A DNA stretch of 64,000 nucleotides from positions 434,001 to 498,000 of the forward strand of contig JAWZYU010000058.1 of the NCBI GenBank assembly GCA_038380435.1, written 5' to 3'. Below are positions 14,501-28,600 of this stretch, in pieces. Position 1 is the stretch's first letter. Each line of letters opens with the position of its first letter. This stretch comes from Ryuthela nishihirai (lineage: Eukaryota; Arthropoda; Arachnida; Araneae; Heptathelidae). The notes beneath the pieces are model-generated. The model made no database searches, was not told the DNA's origin, and worked only from the letters and a program-made list of their open reading frames with translations. The position numbers and the translations under genes were made by a program.

Positions 14501-17500
14501 CCTGGGCATGGGTGTGGATTTGGGGCCTTTGTCCTGGGGCGTGTGCGCGGGTTTGAGGGCTTTTGCCCCAGGGCGTTACCAGAGCACGGGTTTGAAGACT
14601 TCCCCCGGGCGTGCGTGTGGGTTTGGGGGTCTTTTGCTCTGTGGCGTGCGCGCGGGTTTGGGGGTTTTTCCCCCGGGCATCGCATGCTGGCGGGTTTGGG
14701 GGCTTTTCCACGAGGAGTCCCGTGCGCAAGGGTTTGGGGGCTTTTCCCGGGGCGTGCGTATGGGTTTGGGAACCATTCTCTGAGGCGTTGCATGAACTCG
14801 GGTTTGGGGGCTTTTCCCGGGGCGTGCGTATGGGTTTGGGAACCATTCTCTGAGGCGTTGCATGCACTCGGGTTTGGGGGCGTTTCTCCGTGGCGTCGCG
14901 TGTGCGTGGGTTTGGGGGAATTTTCTCTAGGGTGTCGCGTGCGTTCAGGTTAGGGGACTTTTGCCCCAGGGTGTCATGTGAGCATGGGTTTGGGGGCTTT
15001 TGCCATGGGGCGTGCGTGTGGGTTTGGGGGCTTTTGCCGTGGGGCGTGCGCGCGCGTTTGGGAGCTTTTGCCCCGGGCGTGCGGATTTGGGGTTTTTAAC
15101 TCTGGCCGTCGGGTGCTGGCGGGTTTGGGGGCTTTTCGACGAGGCATCGCGTGTGCGAGGGTTTGGGGTCTTTTCCCGGGGCGTGCATGCGGAATTGGGA
15201 ACTTTTCTCTGGGGCGTCGCGTGCACGCGGGTTTCGGGGCTTTTCTCCGTGGTGTTCCGTGTGAGCGGGTTTGGGGACTTTTCTCCAGGGTGTTGCGCAC
15301 AGGTGGGTTTGGGGGCTTTTGACCCAGGGCGTCGCGCACGTGTGGGTCCGGGGGCTTTTGCCCCAGGGCGTCGTGTGAGCACGGGTTTGGGGTTTTTTTC
15401 CCCTGGGCATGGGTGTGGATTTGGGGCCTTTGTCCTGGGGCGTGTGCGCGGGTTTGAGGGCTTTTGCCCCAGGGCGTTACCAGAGCACGGGTTTGAAGAC
15501 TTCCCCCCGGGCGTGCGTGTGGGTTTGGGGGTCTTTTGCTCTGTGGCGTGCGCGCGGGTTTGGGGGTTTTTCCCCCGGGCATCGCATGCTGGCGGGTTTG
15601 GGGGCTTTTCCACGAGGAGTAAGGGTTTGGGGGCTTTTCCCGGGGCGTGCGTATGGGTTTGGGAACCATTCTCTGAGGCGTTGCATGAACTCGGGTTTGG
15701 GGGCTTTTCCCGGGGCGTGCGTATGGGTTTGGGAACCATTCTCTGAGGCGTTGCATGAACTCGGGTTTGGGGGCTTTTCCCGGGGTGTGCGTATGGGTTT
15801 GGGAACCATTCTCTGAGGCGTTGCATGCACTCGGGTTTGGGGGCGTTTCTCCGTGGCGTCGCGTGTGCGTGGGTTTGGGGGAATTTTCTCTAGGGTGTCG
15901 CGTGCGTTCAGGTTAGGGGACTTTTGCCCCAGGGTGTCATGTGAGCATGGGTTTGGGGGCTTTTGCCATGGGGCGTGCGTGTGGGTTTGGGGGCTTTTGC
16001 CGTGGGGCGTGCGCGCGCGTTTGGGAGCTTTTGCCCCGGGCGTGCGGATTTGGGGTTTTTAACTCTGGCCGTCGGGTGCTGGCGGGTTTGGGGGCTTTTC
16101 GACGAGGCATCGCGTGTGCGAGGGTTTGGGGGCTTTTCCCGGGGCGTGCATGCGGAATTGGGAACTTTTCTCTGGGGCGTCGCGTGCACGCGGGTTTCGG
16201 GGCTTTTCTCCGTGGTGTTCCGTGTGAGCGGGTTTGGGGACTTTTCTCCAGGGTGTTGCGCACAGGTGGGTTTGGGGGCTTTTGACCCAGGGCGTCGCGC
16301 ACGTGTGGGTCGGGGGGCTTTTGCCCCAGGGCGTCGTGTGAGCACGGGTTTGGGTTTTTTTCCCCTGGGCATGGGTGTGGATTTGGGGCCTTTGTCCTGG
16401 GGCGTGTGCGCGGGTTTGAGGGCTTTTACCCCAGGGCGTTACCAGAGCACGGGTTTGAAGACTTCCCCCCGGGCGTGCGTGTGGGTTTGGGGGTCTTTTG
16501 CTCTGTGGCGTGCGCGCGGGTTTGGGGGCTTTTCCCCCGGGCATCGCATGCTGGCGGGTTTGGGGGCTTTTCGACGAGGCATCGCGTGTGCGAGGGTTTG
16601 GGGGCTTTTCCCGGGGCGTGCATGCGGAATTGGGAACTTTTCTCTGGGGCGTCGCGTGCACGCGGGTTTCGGGGCTTTTCTCCGTGGTGTTCCGTGTGAG
16701 CGGGTTTGGGGACTTTTCTCCAGGGTGTTGCGCACAGGTGGGTTTGGGGGCTTTTGACCCAGGGCGTCGCGCACGTGTGGGTCGGGGGGCTTTTGCCCCA
16801 GGGCGTCGTGTGAGCACGGGTTTGGGTTTTTTTCCCCTGGGCATGGGTGTGGATTTGGGGCCTTTGTCCTGGGGCGTGTGCGCGGGTTTGAGGGCTTTTA
16901 CCCCAGGGCGTTACCAGAGCACGGGTTTGAAGACTTCCCCCCGGGCGTGCGTGTGGGTTTGGGGGTCTTTTGCTCTGTGGCGTGCGCGCGGGTTTGGGGG
17001 CTTTTCCCCCGGGCATCGCATGCTGGCGGGTTTGGGGGCTTTTCGACGAGGCATCGCGTGTGCGAGGGTTTGGGGGCTTTTCCCGGGGCGTGCATGCGGA
17101 ATTGGGAACTTTTCTCTGGGGCGTCGCGTGCACGCGGGTTTCGGGGCTTTTCTCCGTGGTGTTCCGTGTGAGCGGGTTTGGGGACTTTTCTCCAGGGTGT
17201 TGCGCACAGGTGGGTTTGGGGGCTTTTGACCCAGGGCGTCGCGCACGTGTGGGTCGGGGGGCTTTTGCCCCAGGGCGTCGTGTGAGCACGGGTTTGGGTT
17301 TTTTTCCCCTGGGCATGGGTGTGGATTTGGGGCCTTTGTCCTGGGGCGTGTGCGCGGGTTTGAGGGCTTTTACCCCAGGGCGTTACCAGAGCACGGGTTT
17401 GAAGACTTCCCCCCGGGCGTGCGTGTGGGTTTGGGGGTCTTTTGCTCTGTGGCGTGCGCGCGGGTTTGGGGGCTTTTCCCCCGGGCATCGCATGCTGGCG

Positions 17501-20500
17501 GGTTTGGGGGCTTTTCCACGAGGAGTCCCGTGCGCAAGGGTTTGGGGGCTTTTCCCGGGGCGTGCGTATGGGTTTGGGAACCATTCTCTGAGGCGTTGCA
17601 TGAACTCGGGTTTGGGGGCTTTTCCCGGGGCGTGCGTATGGGTTTGGGAACCATTCTCTGAGGCGTTGCATGCACTCGGGTTTGGGGGCGTTTCTCCGTG
17701 GCGTCGCGTGTGCGTGGGTTTGGGGGAATTTTCTCTAGGGTGTCGCGTGCGTTCAGGTTAGGGGACTTTTGCCCCAGGGTGTCATGTGAGCATGGGTTTG
17801 GGGGCTTTTGCCATGGGGCGTGCGTGTGGGTTTGGGGGCTTTTGCCGTGGGGCGTGCGCGCGCGTTTGGGAGCTTTTGCCCCGGGCGTGCGGATTTGGGG
17901 TTTTTAACTCTGGCCGTCGGGTGCTGGCGGGTTTGGGGGCTTTTCGACGAGGCATCGCGTGTGCGAGGGTTTGGGGGCTTTTCCCGGGGCGTGCATGCGG
18001 AATTGGGAACTTTTCTCTGGGGCGTCGCGTGCACGCGGGTTTCGGGGCTTTTCTCCGTGGTGTTCCGTGTGAGCGGGTTTGGGGACTTTTCTCCAGGGTG
18101 TTGCGCACGTGTGGGTTTGGGGGCTTTTGACCCAGGGCGTCGCGCACGTGTGGGTCCGGGGGCTTTTGCCCCAGGGCGTCGTGTGAGCACGGGTTTGGGG
18201 TTTTTTCCCCTGGGCATGGGTGTGGATTTGGGGCCTTTGTCCTGGGGCGTGTGCGCGGGTTTGAGGGCTTTTGCCCCAGGGCGTTACCAGAGCACGGGTT
18301 TGAAGACTTCCCCCCGGGCGTGCGTGTGGGTTTGGGGGTCTTTTGCTCTGTGGCGTGCGCGCGGGTTTGGGGGTTTTTCCCCCGGGCATCGCATGCTGGC
18401 GGGTTTGGGGGCTTTTCCACGAGGAGTCCCGTGCGCAAGGGTTTGGGGGCTTTTCCCGGGGCGTGCGTATGGGTTTGGGAACCATTCTCTGAGGCGTTGC
18501 ATGAACTCGGGTTTGGGGGCTTTTCCCGGGGCGTGCGTATGGGTTTGGGAACCATTCTCTGAGGCGTTGCATGCACTCGGGTTTGGGGGCGTTTCTCCGT
18601 GGCGTCGCGTGTGCGTGGGTTTGGGGAATTTTCTCTAGGGTGTCGCGTGCGTTCAGGTTAGGGGACTTTTGCCCCAGGGTGTCATGTGAGCATGGGTTTG
18701 GGGGCTTTTGCCATGGGGCGTGCGTGTGGGTTTGGGGGCTTTTGCCGTGGGGCGTGCGCGCGCGTTTGGGAGCTTTTGCCCCGGGCGTGCGGATTTGGGG
18801 TTTTTAACTCTGGCCGTCGGGTGCTGGCGGGTTTGGGGGCTTTTCGACGAGGCATCGCGTGTGCGAGGGTTTGGGGTCTTTTCCCGGGGCGTGCATGCGG
18901 AATTGGGAACTTTTCTCTGGGGCGTCGCGTGCACGCGGGTTTCGGGGCTTTTCTCCGTGGTGTTCCGTGTGAGCGGGTTTGGGGACTTTTCTCCAGGGTG
19001 TTGCGCACAGGTGGGTTTGGGGGCTTTTGACCCAGGGCGTCGCGCACGTGTGGGTCGGGGGGCTTTTGCCCCAGGGCGTCGTGTGAGCACGGGTTTGGGT
19101 TTTTTTCCCCTGGGCATGGGTGTGGATTTGGGGCCTTTGTCCTGGGGCGTGTGCGCGGGTTTGAGGGCTTTTACCCCAGGGCGTTACCAGAGCACGGGTT
19201 TGAAGACTTCCCCCCGGGCGTGCGTGTGGGTTTGGGGGTCTTTTGCTCTGTGGCGTGCGCGCGGGTTTGGGGGCTTTTCCCCCGGGCATCGCATGCTGGC
19301 GGGTTTGGGGGCTTTTCGACGAGGCATCGCGTGTGCGAGGGTTTGGGGGCTTTTCCCGGGGCGTGCATGCGGAATTGGGAACTTTTCTCTGGGGCGTCGC
19401 GTGCACGCGGGTTTCGGGGCTTTTCTCCGTGGTGTTCCGTGTGAGCGGGTTTGGGGACTTTTCTCCAGGGTGTTGCGCACGTGTGGGTTTGGGGGCTTTT
19501 GACCCAGGGCGTCGCGCACGTGTGGGTCCGGGGGCTTTTGCCCCAGGGCGTCGTGTGAGCACGGGTTTGGGGTTTTTTCCCCTGGGCATGGGTGTGGATT
19601 TGGGGCCTTTGTCCTGGGGCGTGTGCGCGGGTTTGAGGGCTTTTGCCCCAGGGCGTTACCAGAGCACGGGTTTGAAGACTTCCCCCCGGGCGTGCGTGTG
19701 GGTTTGGGGGTCTTTTGCTCTGTGGCGTGCGCGCGGGTTTGGGGGTTTTTCCCCCGGGCATCGCATGCTGGCGGGTTTGGGGGCTTTTCCACGAGGAGTC
19801 CCGTGCGCAAGGGTTTGGGGCTTTTCCCGGGGCGTGCGTATGGGTTTGGGAACCATTCTCTGAGGCGTTGCATGAACTCGGGTTTGGGGGCTTTTCCCGG
19901 GGCGTGCGTATGGGTTTGGGAACCATTCTCTGAGGCGTTGCATGCACTCGGGTTTGGGGGCGTTTCTCCGTGGCGTCGCGTGTGCGTGGGTTTGGGGGAA
20001 TTTTCTCTAGGGTGTCGCGTGCGTTCAGGTTAGGGGACTTTTGCCCCAGGGTGTCATGTGAGCATGGGTTTGGGGGCTTTTGCCATGGGGCGTGCGTGTG
20101 GGTTTGGGGGCTTTTGCCGTGGGGCGTGCGCGCGCGTTTGGGAGCTTTTGCCCCGGGCGTGCGGATTTGGGGTTTTTAACTCTGGCCGTCGGGTGCTGGC
20201 GGGTTTGGGGGCTTTTCGACGAGGCATCGCGTGTGCGAGGGTTTGGGGTCTTTTCCCGGGGCGTGCATGCGGAATTGGGAACTTTTCTCTGGGGCGTCGC
20301 GTGCACGCGGGTTTCGGGGCTTTTCTCCGTGGTGTTCCGTGTGAGCGGGTTTGGGGACTTTTCTCCAGGGTGTTGCGCACAGGTGGGTTTGGGGGCTTTT
20401 GACCCAGGGCGTCGCGCACGTGTGGGTCCGGGGGCTTTTGCCCCAGGGCGTCGTGTGAGCACGGGTTTGGGGTTTTTTCCCCTGGGCATGGGTGTGGATT

Positions 20501-23500
20501 TGGGGCCTTTGTCCTGGGGCGTGTGCGCGGGTTTGAGGGCTTTTGCCCCAGGGCGTTACCAGAGCACGGGTTTGAAGACTTCCCCCGGGCGTGCGTGTGG
20601 GTTTGGGGGTCTTTTGCTCTGTGGCGTGCGCGCGGGTTTGGGGGTTTTTCCCCCGGGCATCGCATGCTGGCGGGTTTGGGGGCTTTTCCACGAGGAGTCC
20701 CGTGCGCAAGGGTTTGGGGGCTTTTCCCGGGGCGTGCGTATGGGTTTGGGAACCATTCTCTGAGGCGTTGCATGAACTCGGGTTTGGGGGCTTTTCCCGG
20801 GGCGTGCGTATGGGTTTGGGAACCATTCTCTGAGGCGTTGCATGCACTCGGGTTTGGGGGCGTTTCTCCGTGGCGTCGCGTGTGCGTGGGTTTGGGGGAA
20901 TTTTCTCTAGGGTGTCGCGTGCGTTCAGGTTAGGGGACTTTTGCCCCCAGGGTGTCATGTGAGCATGGGTTTGGGGGCTTTTGCCATGGGGCGTGCGTGT
21001 GGGTTTGGGGGCTTTTGCCGTGGGGCGTGCGCGCGCGTTTGGGAGCTTTTGCCCCGGGCGTGCGGATTTGGGGTTTTTAACTCTGGCCGTCGGGTGCTGG
21101 CGGGTTTGGGGGCTTTTCGACGAGGCATCGCGTGTGCGAGGGTTTGGGGTCTTTTCCCGGGGCGTGCATGCGGAATTGGGAACTTTTCTCTGGGGCGTCG
21201 CGTGCACGCGGGTTTCGGGGCTTTTCTCCGTGGTGTTCCGTGTGAGCGGGTTTGGGGACTTTTCTCCAGGGTGTTGCGCACAGGTGGGTTTGGGGGCTTT
21301 TGACCCAGGGCGTCGCGCACGTGTGGGTCGGGGGGCTTTTGCCCCAGGGCGTCGTGTGAGCACGGGTTTGGGTTTTTTTCCCCTGGGCATGGGTGTGGAT
21401 TTGGGGCCTTTGTCCTGGGGCGTGTGCGCGGGTTTGAGGGCTTTTACCCCAGGGCGTTACCAGAGCACGGGTTTGAAGACTTCCCCCCGGGCGTGCGTGT
21501 GGGTTTGGGGGTCTTTTGCTCTGTGGCGTGCGCGCGGGTTTGGGGGCTTTTCCCCCGGGCATCGCATGCTGGCGGGTTTGGGGGCTTTTCGACGAGGCAT
21601 CGCGTGTGCGAGGGTTTGGGGCTTTTCCCGGGGCGTGCATGCGGAATTGGGAACTTTTCTCTGGGGCGTCGCGTGCACGCGGGTTTCGGGGCTTTTCTCC
21701 GTGGTGTTCCGTGTGAGCGGGTTTGGGGACTTTTCTCCAGGGTGTTGCGCACAGGTGGGTTTGGGGGCTTTTGACCCAGGGCGTCGCGCACGTGTGGGTC
21801 GGGGGGCTTTTGCCCCAGGGCGTCGTGTGAGCACGGGTTTGGGTTTTTTTCCCCTGGGCATGGGTGTGGATTTGGGGCCTTTGTCCTGGGGGCGTGTGCG
21901 CGGGTTTGAGGGCTTTTACCCCAGGGCGTTACCAGAGCACGGGTTTGAAGACTTCCCCCCGGGCGTGCGTGTGGGTTTGGGGGTCTTTTGCTCTGTGGCG
22001 TGCGCGCGGGTTTGGGGGCTTTTCCCCCGGGCATCGCATGCTGGCGGGTTTGGGGGCTTTTCGACGAGGCATCGCGTGTGCGAGGGTTTGGGGGCTTTTC
22101 CCGGGGCGTGCATGCGGAATTGGGAACTTTTCTCTGGGGCGTCGCGTGCACGCGGGTTTCGGGGCTTTTCTCCGTGGTGTTCCGTGTGAGCGGGTTTGGG
22201 GACTTTTCTCCAGGGTGTTGCGCACGTGGGTTTGGGGGCTTTTGACCCAGGGCGTCGCGCACGTGTGGGTCCGGGGGCTTTTGCCCCAGGGCGTCGTGTG
22301 AGCACGGGTTTGGGGTTTTTTCCCCTGGGCATGGGTGTGGATTTGGGGCCTTTGTCCTGGGGCGTGTGCGCGGGTTTGAGGGCTTTTGCCCCAGGGCGTT
22401 ACCAGAGCACGGGTTTGAAGACTTCCCCCCGGGCGTGCGTGTGGGTTTGGGGGTCTTTTGCTCTGTGGCGTGCGCGCGGGTTTCGGGGGTTTTTCCCCCG
22501 GGCATCGCATGCTGGCGGGTTTGGGGCTTTTCCACGAGGAGTCCCGTGCGCAAGGGTTTGGGGGCTTTTCCCGGGGCGTGCGTATGGGTTTGGGAACCAT
22601 TCTCTGAGGCGTTGCATGAACTCGGGTTTGGGGGCTTTTCCCGGGGCGTGCGTATGGGTTTGGAACCATTCTCTGAGGCGTTGCATGCACTCGGGTTGGG
22701 GGCGTTTCTCCGTGGCGTCGCGTGTGCGTGGGTTTGGGGGAATTTTCTCTAGGTGTCGCGTGCGTTCAGGTTAGGGGACTTTTGCCCCAGGGTGTCATGT
22801 GAGCATGGGTTTGGGGGCTTTTGCCATGGGGCGTGCGTGTGGGTTTGGGGGCTTTTGCCGTGGGGCGTGCGCGCGCGTTTGGGAGCTTTTGCCCCGGGCG
22901 TGCGGATTTGGGGTTTTTAACTCTGGCCGTCGGGTGCTGGCGGGTTTGGGGGCTTTTCGACGAGGCATCGCGTGTGCGAGGGTTTGGGGTCTTTTCCCGG
23001 GGCGTGCATGCGGAATTGGGAACTTTTCTCTGGGGCGTCGCGTGCACGCGGGTTTCGGGGCTTTTCTCCGTGGTGTTCCGTGTGAGCGGGTTTGGGGACT
23101 TTTCTCCAGGGTGTTGCGCACAGGTGGGTTTGGGGGCTTTTGACCCAGGGCGTCGCGCACGTGTGGGTCGGGGGCTTTTGCCCCAGGGCGTCGTGTGAGC
23201 ACGGGTTTGGGTTTTTTTCCCCTGGGCATGGGTGTGGATTTGGGGCCTTTGTCCTGGGGCGTGTGCGCGGGTTTGAGGGCTTTTACCCCAGGGCGTTACC
23301 AGAGCACGGGTTTGAAGACTTCCCCCCGGGCGTGCGTGTGGGTTTGGGGGTCTTTTGCTCTGTGGCGTGCGCGCGGTTTGGGGCTTTTCCCCCGGGCATC
23401 GCATGCTGGCGGGTTTGGGGGCTTTTCGACGAGGCATCGCGTGTGCGAGGGTTTGGGGGCTTTTCCCGGGGCGTGCATGCGGAATTGGAACTTTTCTCTG

Positions 23501-25682
23501 GGGCGTCGCGTGCACGCGGGTTTCGGGGCTTTTCTCCGTGGTGTTCCGTGTGAGCGGGTTTGGGGACTTTTCTCAGGGTGTTGCGCACAGGTGGGTTTGG
23601 GGGCTTTTGACCCAGGGCGTCGCGCACGTGTGGGTCGGGGGGCTTTTGCCCCAGGGCGTCGTGTGAGCACGGGTTTGGGTTTTTTTCCCCTGGGCATGGG
23701 TGTGGATTTGGGGCCTTTGTCCTGGGGCGTGTGCGCGGGTTTGAGGGCTTTTACCCCAGGGCGTTACCAGAGCACGGGTTTGAAGACTTCCCCCCGGGCG
23801 TGCGTGTGGGTTTGGGGGTCTTTTGCTCTGTGGCGTGCGCGCGGGTTTGGGGGCTTTTCCCCCGGGCATCGCATGCTGGCGGGTTTGGGGGCTTTTCGAC
23901 GAGGCATCGCGTGTGCGAGGGTTTGGGGCTTTTCCCGGGGCGTGCATGCGGAATTGGGAAACTTTTCTCTGGGGCGTCGCGTGCACGCGGGTTTCGGGGC
24001 TTTTCTCCGTGGTGTTCCGTGTGAGCGGGTTTGGGGACTTTTCTCCAGGGTGTTGCGCACAGGTGGTTTGGGGGCTTTTGACCCAGGGCGTCGCGCACAA
24101 GTAGTGGGTCCGGGGGCTTTTGCCCCAGGGCGTCGTGTGAGCACGGGTTTGGGGTTTTTTCCCCTGGGCATGGGTGTGGATTTGGGGCCTTTGTCCTGGG
24201 GCGTGTGCGCGGGTTTGAGGGCTTTTGCCCCAGGGCGTTACCAGAGCACGGGTTTGAAGACTTCCCCCCGGGCGTGCGTGTGGGTTTGGGGGTCTTTTGC
24301 TCTGTGGCGTGCGCGCGGGTTTGGGGGTTTTTCCCCCGGGCATCGCATGCTGGCGGGTTTGGGGCTTTTCCACGAGGAGTCCCGTGCGCAAGGGTTTGGG
24401 GGCTTTTCCCGGGGCGTGCGTATGGGTTTGGGAACCATTCTCTGAGGCGTTTGCATGAACTCGGGTTTGGGGGCTTTTCCCGGGGCGTGCGTATGGGTTT
24501 GGGAACCATTCTCTGAGGCGTTGCATGCACTCGGGTTTGGGGGCGTTTCTCCGTGGCGTCGCGTGTGCGTGGGTTTGGGGGAATTTTCTCTAGGGTGTCG
24601 CGTGCGTTCAGGTTAGGGGACTTTTGCCCCAGGGTGTCATGTGAGCATGGGTTTGGGGGCTTTTGCCATGGGGCGTGCGTGTGGGTTTGGGGGCTTTTGC
24701 CGTGGGGCGTGCGCGCGCGTTTGGGAGCTTTTGCCCCGGGCGTGCGGATTTGGGGTTTTTAACTCTGGCCGTCGGGTGCTGGCGGTTTGGGGGCTTTTCG
24801 ACGAGGCATCGCGTGTGCGAGGGTTTGGGGGCTTTTCCCGGGGCGTGCATGCGGAATTGGGAACTTTTCTCTGGGGCGTCGCGTGCACGCGGGTTTCGGG
24901 GCTTTTCTCCGTGGTGTTCCGTGTGAGCGGGTTTGGGACTTTTCTCCAGGGTGTTGCGCACGTGTGGGTTTGGGGGCTTTTGACCCAGGGCGTCGCGCAC
25001 GTGTGGGTCCGGGGGCTTTTGCCCCAGGGCGTCGTGTGAGCACGGGTTTGGGGTTTTTTCCCCTGGGCATGGGTGTGGATTTGGGGCCTTTGTCCTGGGG
25101 CGTGTGCGCGGGTTTGAGGGCTTTTGCCCCAGGGCGTTACCAGAGCACGGGTTTGAAGACTTCCCCCCGGGCGTGCGTGTGGGTTTGGGGGTCTTTTGCT
25201 CTGTGGCGTGCGCGCGGGTTTGGGGGTTTTTCCCCCGGGCATCGCATGCTGGCGGGTTTGGGGGCTTTTCCACGAGGAGTCCCGTGCGCAAGGGTTTGGG
25301 GGCTTTTCCCGGGGCGTGCGTATGGGTTTGGGAACCATTCTCTGAGGCGTTGCATGAACTCGGGTTTGGGGGCTTTTCCCGGGGCGTGCGTATGGGTTTG
25401 GGAACCATTCTCTGAGGCGTTGCATGCACTCGGGTTTGGGGGCGTTTCTCCGTGGCGTCGCGTGTGCGTGGGTTTGGGGGAATTTTCTCTAGGGTGTCGC
25501 GTGCGTTCAGGTTAGGGGACTTTTGCCCCAGGGTGTCATGTGAGCATGGGTTTGGGGGCTTTTGCCATGGGGCGTGCGTGTGGGTTTGGGGGCTTTTGCC
25601 GTGGGGCGTGCGCGCGCGTTTGGGAGCTTTTGCCCCGGGCGTGCGGATTTGGGGTTTTTAACTCTGGCCGTCGGGTGCTGGC

Positions 25683-28600
25683 GGGTTTGGGGGCTTTTCG
25701 ACGAGGCATCGCGTGTGCGAGGGTTTGGGGTCTTTTCCCGGGGCGTGCATGCGGAATTGGGAACTTTTCTCTGGGGCGTCGCGTGCACGCGGGTTTCGGG
25801 GCTTTTCTCCGTGGTGTTCCGTGTGAGCGGGTTTGGGGACTTTTCTCCAGGGTGTTGCGCACAGGTGGGTTTGGGGGCTTTTGACCCAGGGCGTCGCGCA
25901 CGTGTGGGTCGGGGGGCTTTTGCCCCAGGGCGTCGTGTGAGCACGGGTTTGGGTTTTTTTCCCCTGGGCATGGGTGTGGATTTGGGGCCTTTGTCCTGGG
26001 GCGTGTGCGCGGGTTTGAGGGCTTTTACCCCAGGGCGTTACCAGAGCACGGGTTTGAAGACTTCCCCCCGGGCGTGCGTGTGGGTTTGGGGGTCTTTTGC
26101 TCTGTGGCGTGCGCGCGGGTTTGGGGGCTTTTCCCCCGGGCATCGCATGCTGGCGGGTTTGGGGGCTTTTCGACGAGGCATCGCGTGTGCGAGGGTTTGG
26201 GGGCTTTTCCCGGGGCGTGCATGCGGAATTGGGAACTTTTCTCTGGGGCGTCGCGTGCACGCGGGTTTCGGGGCTTTTCTCCGTGGTGTTCCGTGTGAGC
26301 GGGTTTGGGGACTTTTCTCCAGGGTGTTGCGCACAGGTGGGTTTGGGGGCTTTTGACCCAGGGCGTCGCGCACGTGTGGGTCGGGGGGCTTTTGCCCCAG
26401 GGCGTCGTGTGAGCACGGGTTTGGGTTTTTTTCCCCTGGGCATGGGTGTGGATTTGGGGCCTTTGTCCTGGGGCGTGTGCGCGGGTTTGAGGGCTTTTAC
26501 CCCAGGGCGTTACCAGAGCACGGGTTTGAAGACTTCCCCCCGGGCGTGCGTGTGGGTTTGGGGGTCTTTTGCTCTGTGGCGTGCGCGCGGGTTTGGGGGC
26601 TTTTCCCCCGGGCATCGCATGCTGGCGGGTTTGGGGGCTTTTCGACGAGGCATCGCGTGTGCGAGGGTTTGGGGGCTTTTCCCGGGGCGTGCATGCGGAA
26701 TTGGGAACTTTTCTCTGGGGCGTCGCGTGCACGCGGGTTTCGGGGCTTTTCTCCGTGGTGTTCCGTGTGAGCGGGTTTGGGGACTTTTCTCCAGGGTGTT
26801 GCGCACAGGTGGGTTTGGGGGCTTTTGACCCAGGGCGTCGCGCACGTGTGGGTCGGGGGGCTTTTGCCCCAGGGCGTCGTGTGAGCACGGGTTTGGGTTT
26901 TTTTCCCCTGGGCATGGGTGTGGATTTGGGGCCTTTGTCCTGGGGCGTGTGCGCGGGTTTGAGGGCTTTTACCCCAGGGCGTTACCAGAGCACGGGTTTG
27001 AAGACTTCCCCCCGGGCGTGCGTGTGGGTTTGGGGGTCTTTTGCTCTGTGGCGTGCGCGCGGGTTTGGGGGCTTTTCCCCCGGGCATCGCATGCTGGCGG
27101 GTTTGGGGGCTTTTCGACGAGGCATCGCGTGTGCGAGGGTTTGGGGGCTTTTCCCGGGGCGTGCATGCGGAATTGGGAACTTTTCTCTGGGGCGTCGCGT
27201 GCACGCGGGTTTCGGGGCTTTTCTCCGTGGTGTTCCGTGTGAGCGGGTTTGGGGACTTTTCTCCAGGGTGTTGCGCACAGGTGGGTTTGGGGGCTTTTGA
27301 CCCAGGGCGTCGCGCACGTGTGGGTCGGGGGGCTTTTGCCCCAGGGCGTCGTGTGAGCACGGGTTTGGGTTTTTTTCCCCTGGGCATGGGTGTGGATTTG
27401 GGGCCTTTGTCCTGGGGCGTGTGCGCGGGTTTGAGGGCTTTTACCCCAGGGCGTTACCAGAGCACGGGTTTGAAGACTTCCCCCCGGGCGTGCGTGTGGG
27501 TTTGGGGGTCTTTTGCTCTGTGGCGTGCGCGCGGGTTTGGGGGCTTTTCCCCCGGGCATCGCATGCTGGCGGGTTTGGGGGCTTTTCGACGAGGCATCGC
27601 GTGTGCGAGGGTTTGGGGGCTTTTCCCGGGGCGTGCATGCGGAATTGGGAACTTTTCTCTGGGGCGTCGCGTGCACGCGGGTTTCGGGGCTTTTCTCCGT
27701 GGTGTTCCGTGTGAGCGGGTTTGGGGACTTTTCTCCAGGGTGTTGCGCACAGGTGGGTTTGGGGGCTTTTGACCCAGGGCGTCGCGCACGTGTGGGTCGG
27801 GGGGCTTTTGCCCCAGGGCGTCGTGTGAGCACGGGTTTGGGTTTTTTTCCCCTGGGCATGGGTGTGGATTTGGGGCCTTTGTCCTGGGGCGTGTGCGCGG
27901 GTTTGAGGGCTTTTACCCCAGGGCGTTACCAGAGCACGGGTTTGAAGACTTCCCCCCGGGCGTGCGTGTGGGTTTGGGGGTCTTTTGCTCTGTGGCGTGC
28001 GCGCGGGTTTGGGGGCTTTTCCCCCGGGCATCGCATGCTGGCGGGTTTGGGGGCTTTTCGACGAGGCATCGCGTGTGCGAGGGTTTGGGGGCTTTTCCCG
28101 GGGCGTGCATGCGGAATTGGGAACTTTTCTCTGGGGCGTCGCGTGCACGCGGGTTTCGGGGCTTTTCTCCGTGGTGTTCCGTGTGAGCGGGTTTGGGGAC
28201 TTTTCTCCAGGGTGTTGCGCACAGGTGGGTTTGGGGGCTTTTGACCCAGGGCGTCGCGCACGTGTGGGTCGGGGGGCTTTTGCCCCAGGGCGTCGTGTGA
28301 GCACGGGTTTGGGTTTTTTTCCCCTGGGCATGGGTGTGGATTTGGGGCCTTTGTCCTGGGGCGTGTGCGCGGGTTTGAGGGCTTTTACCCCAGGGCGTTA
28401 CCAGAGCACGGGTTTGAAGACTTCCCCCCGGGCGTGCGTGTGGGTTTGGGGGTCTTTTGCTCTGTGGCGTGCGCGCGGGTTTGGGGGCTTTTCCCCCGGG
28501 CATCGCATGCTGGCGGGTTTGGGGGCTTTTCGACGAGGCATCGCGTGTGCGAGGGTTTGGGGGCTTTTCCCGGGGCGTGCATGCGGAATTGGGAACTTTT

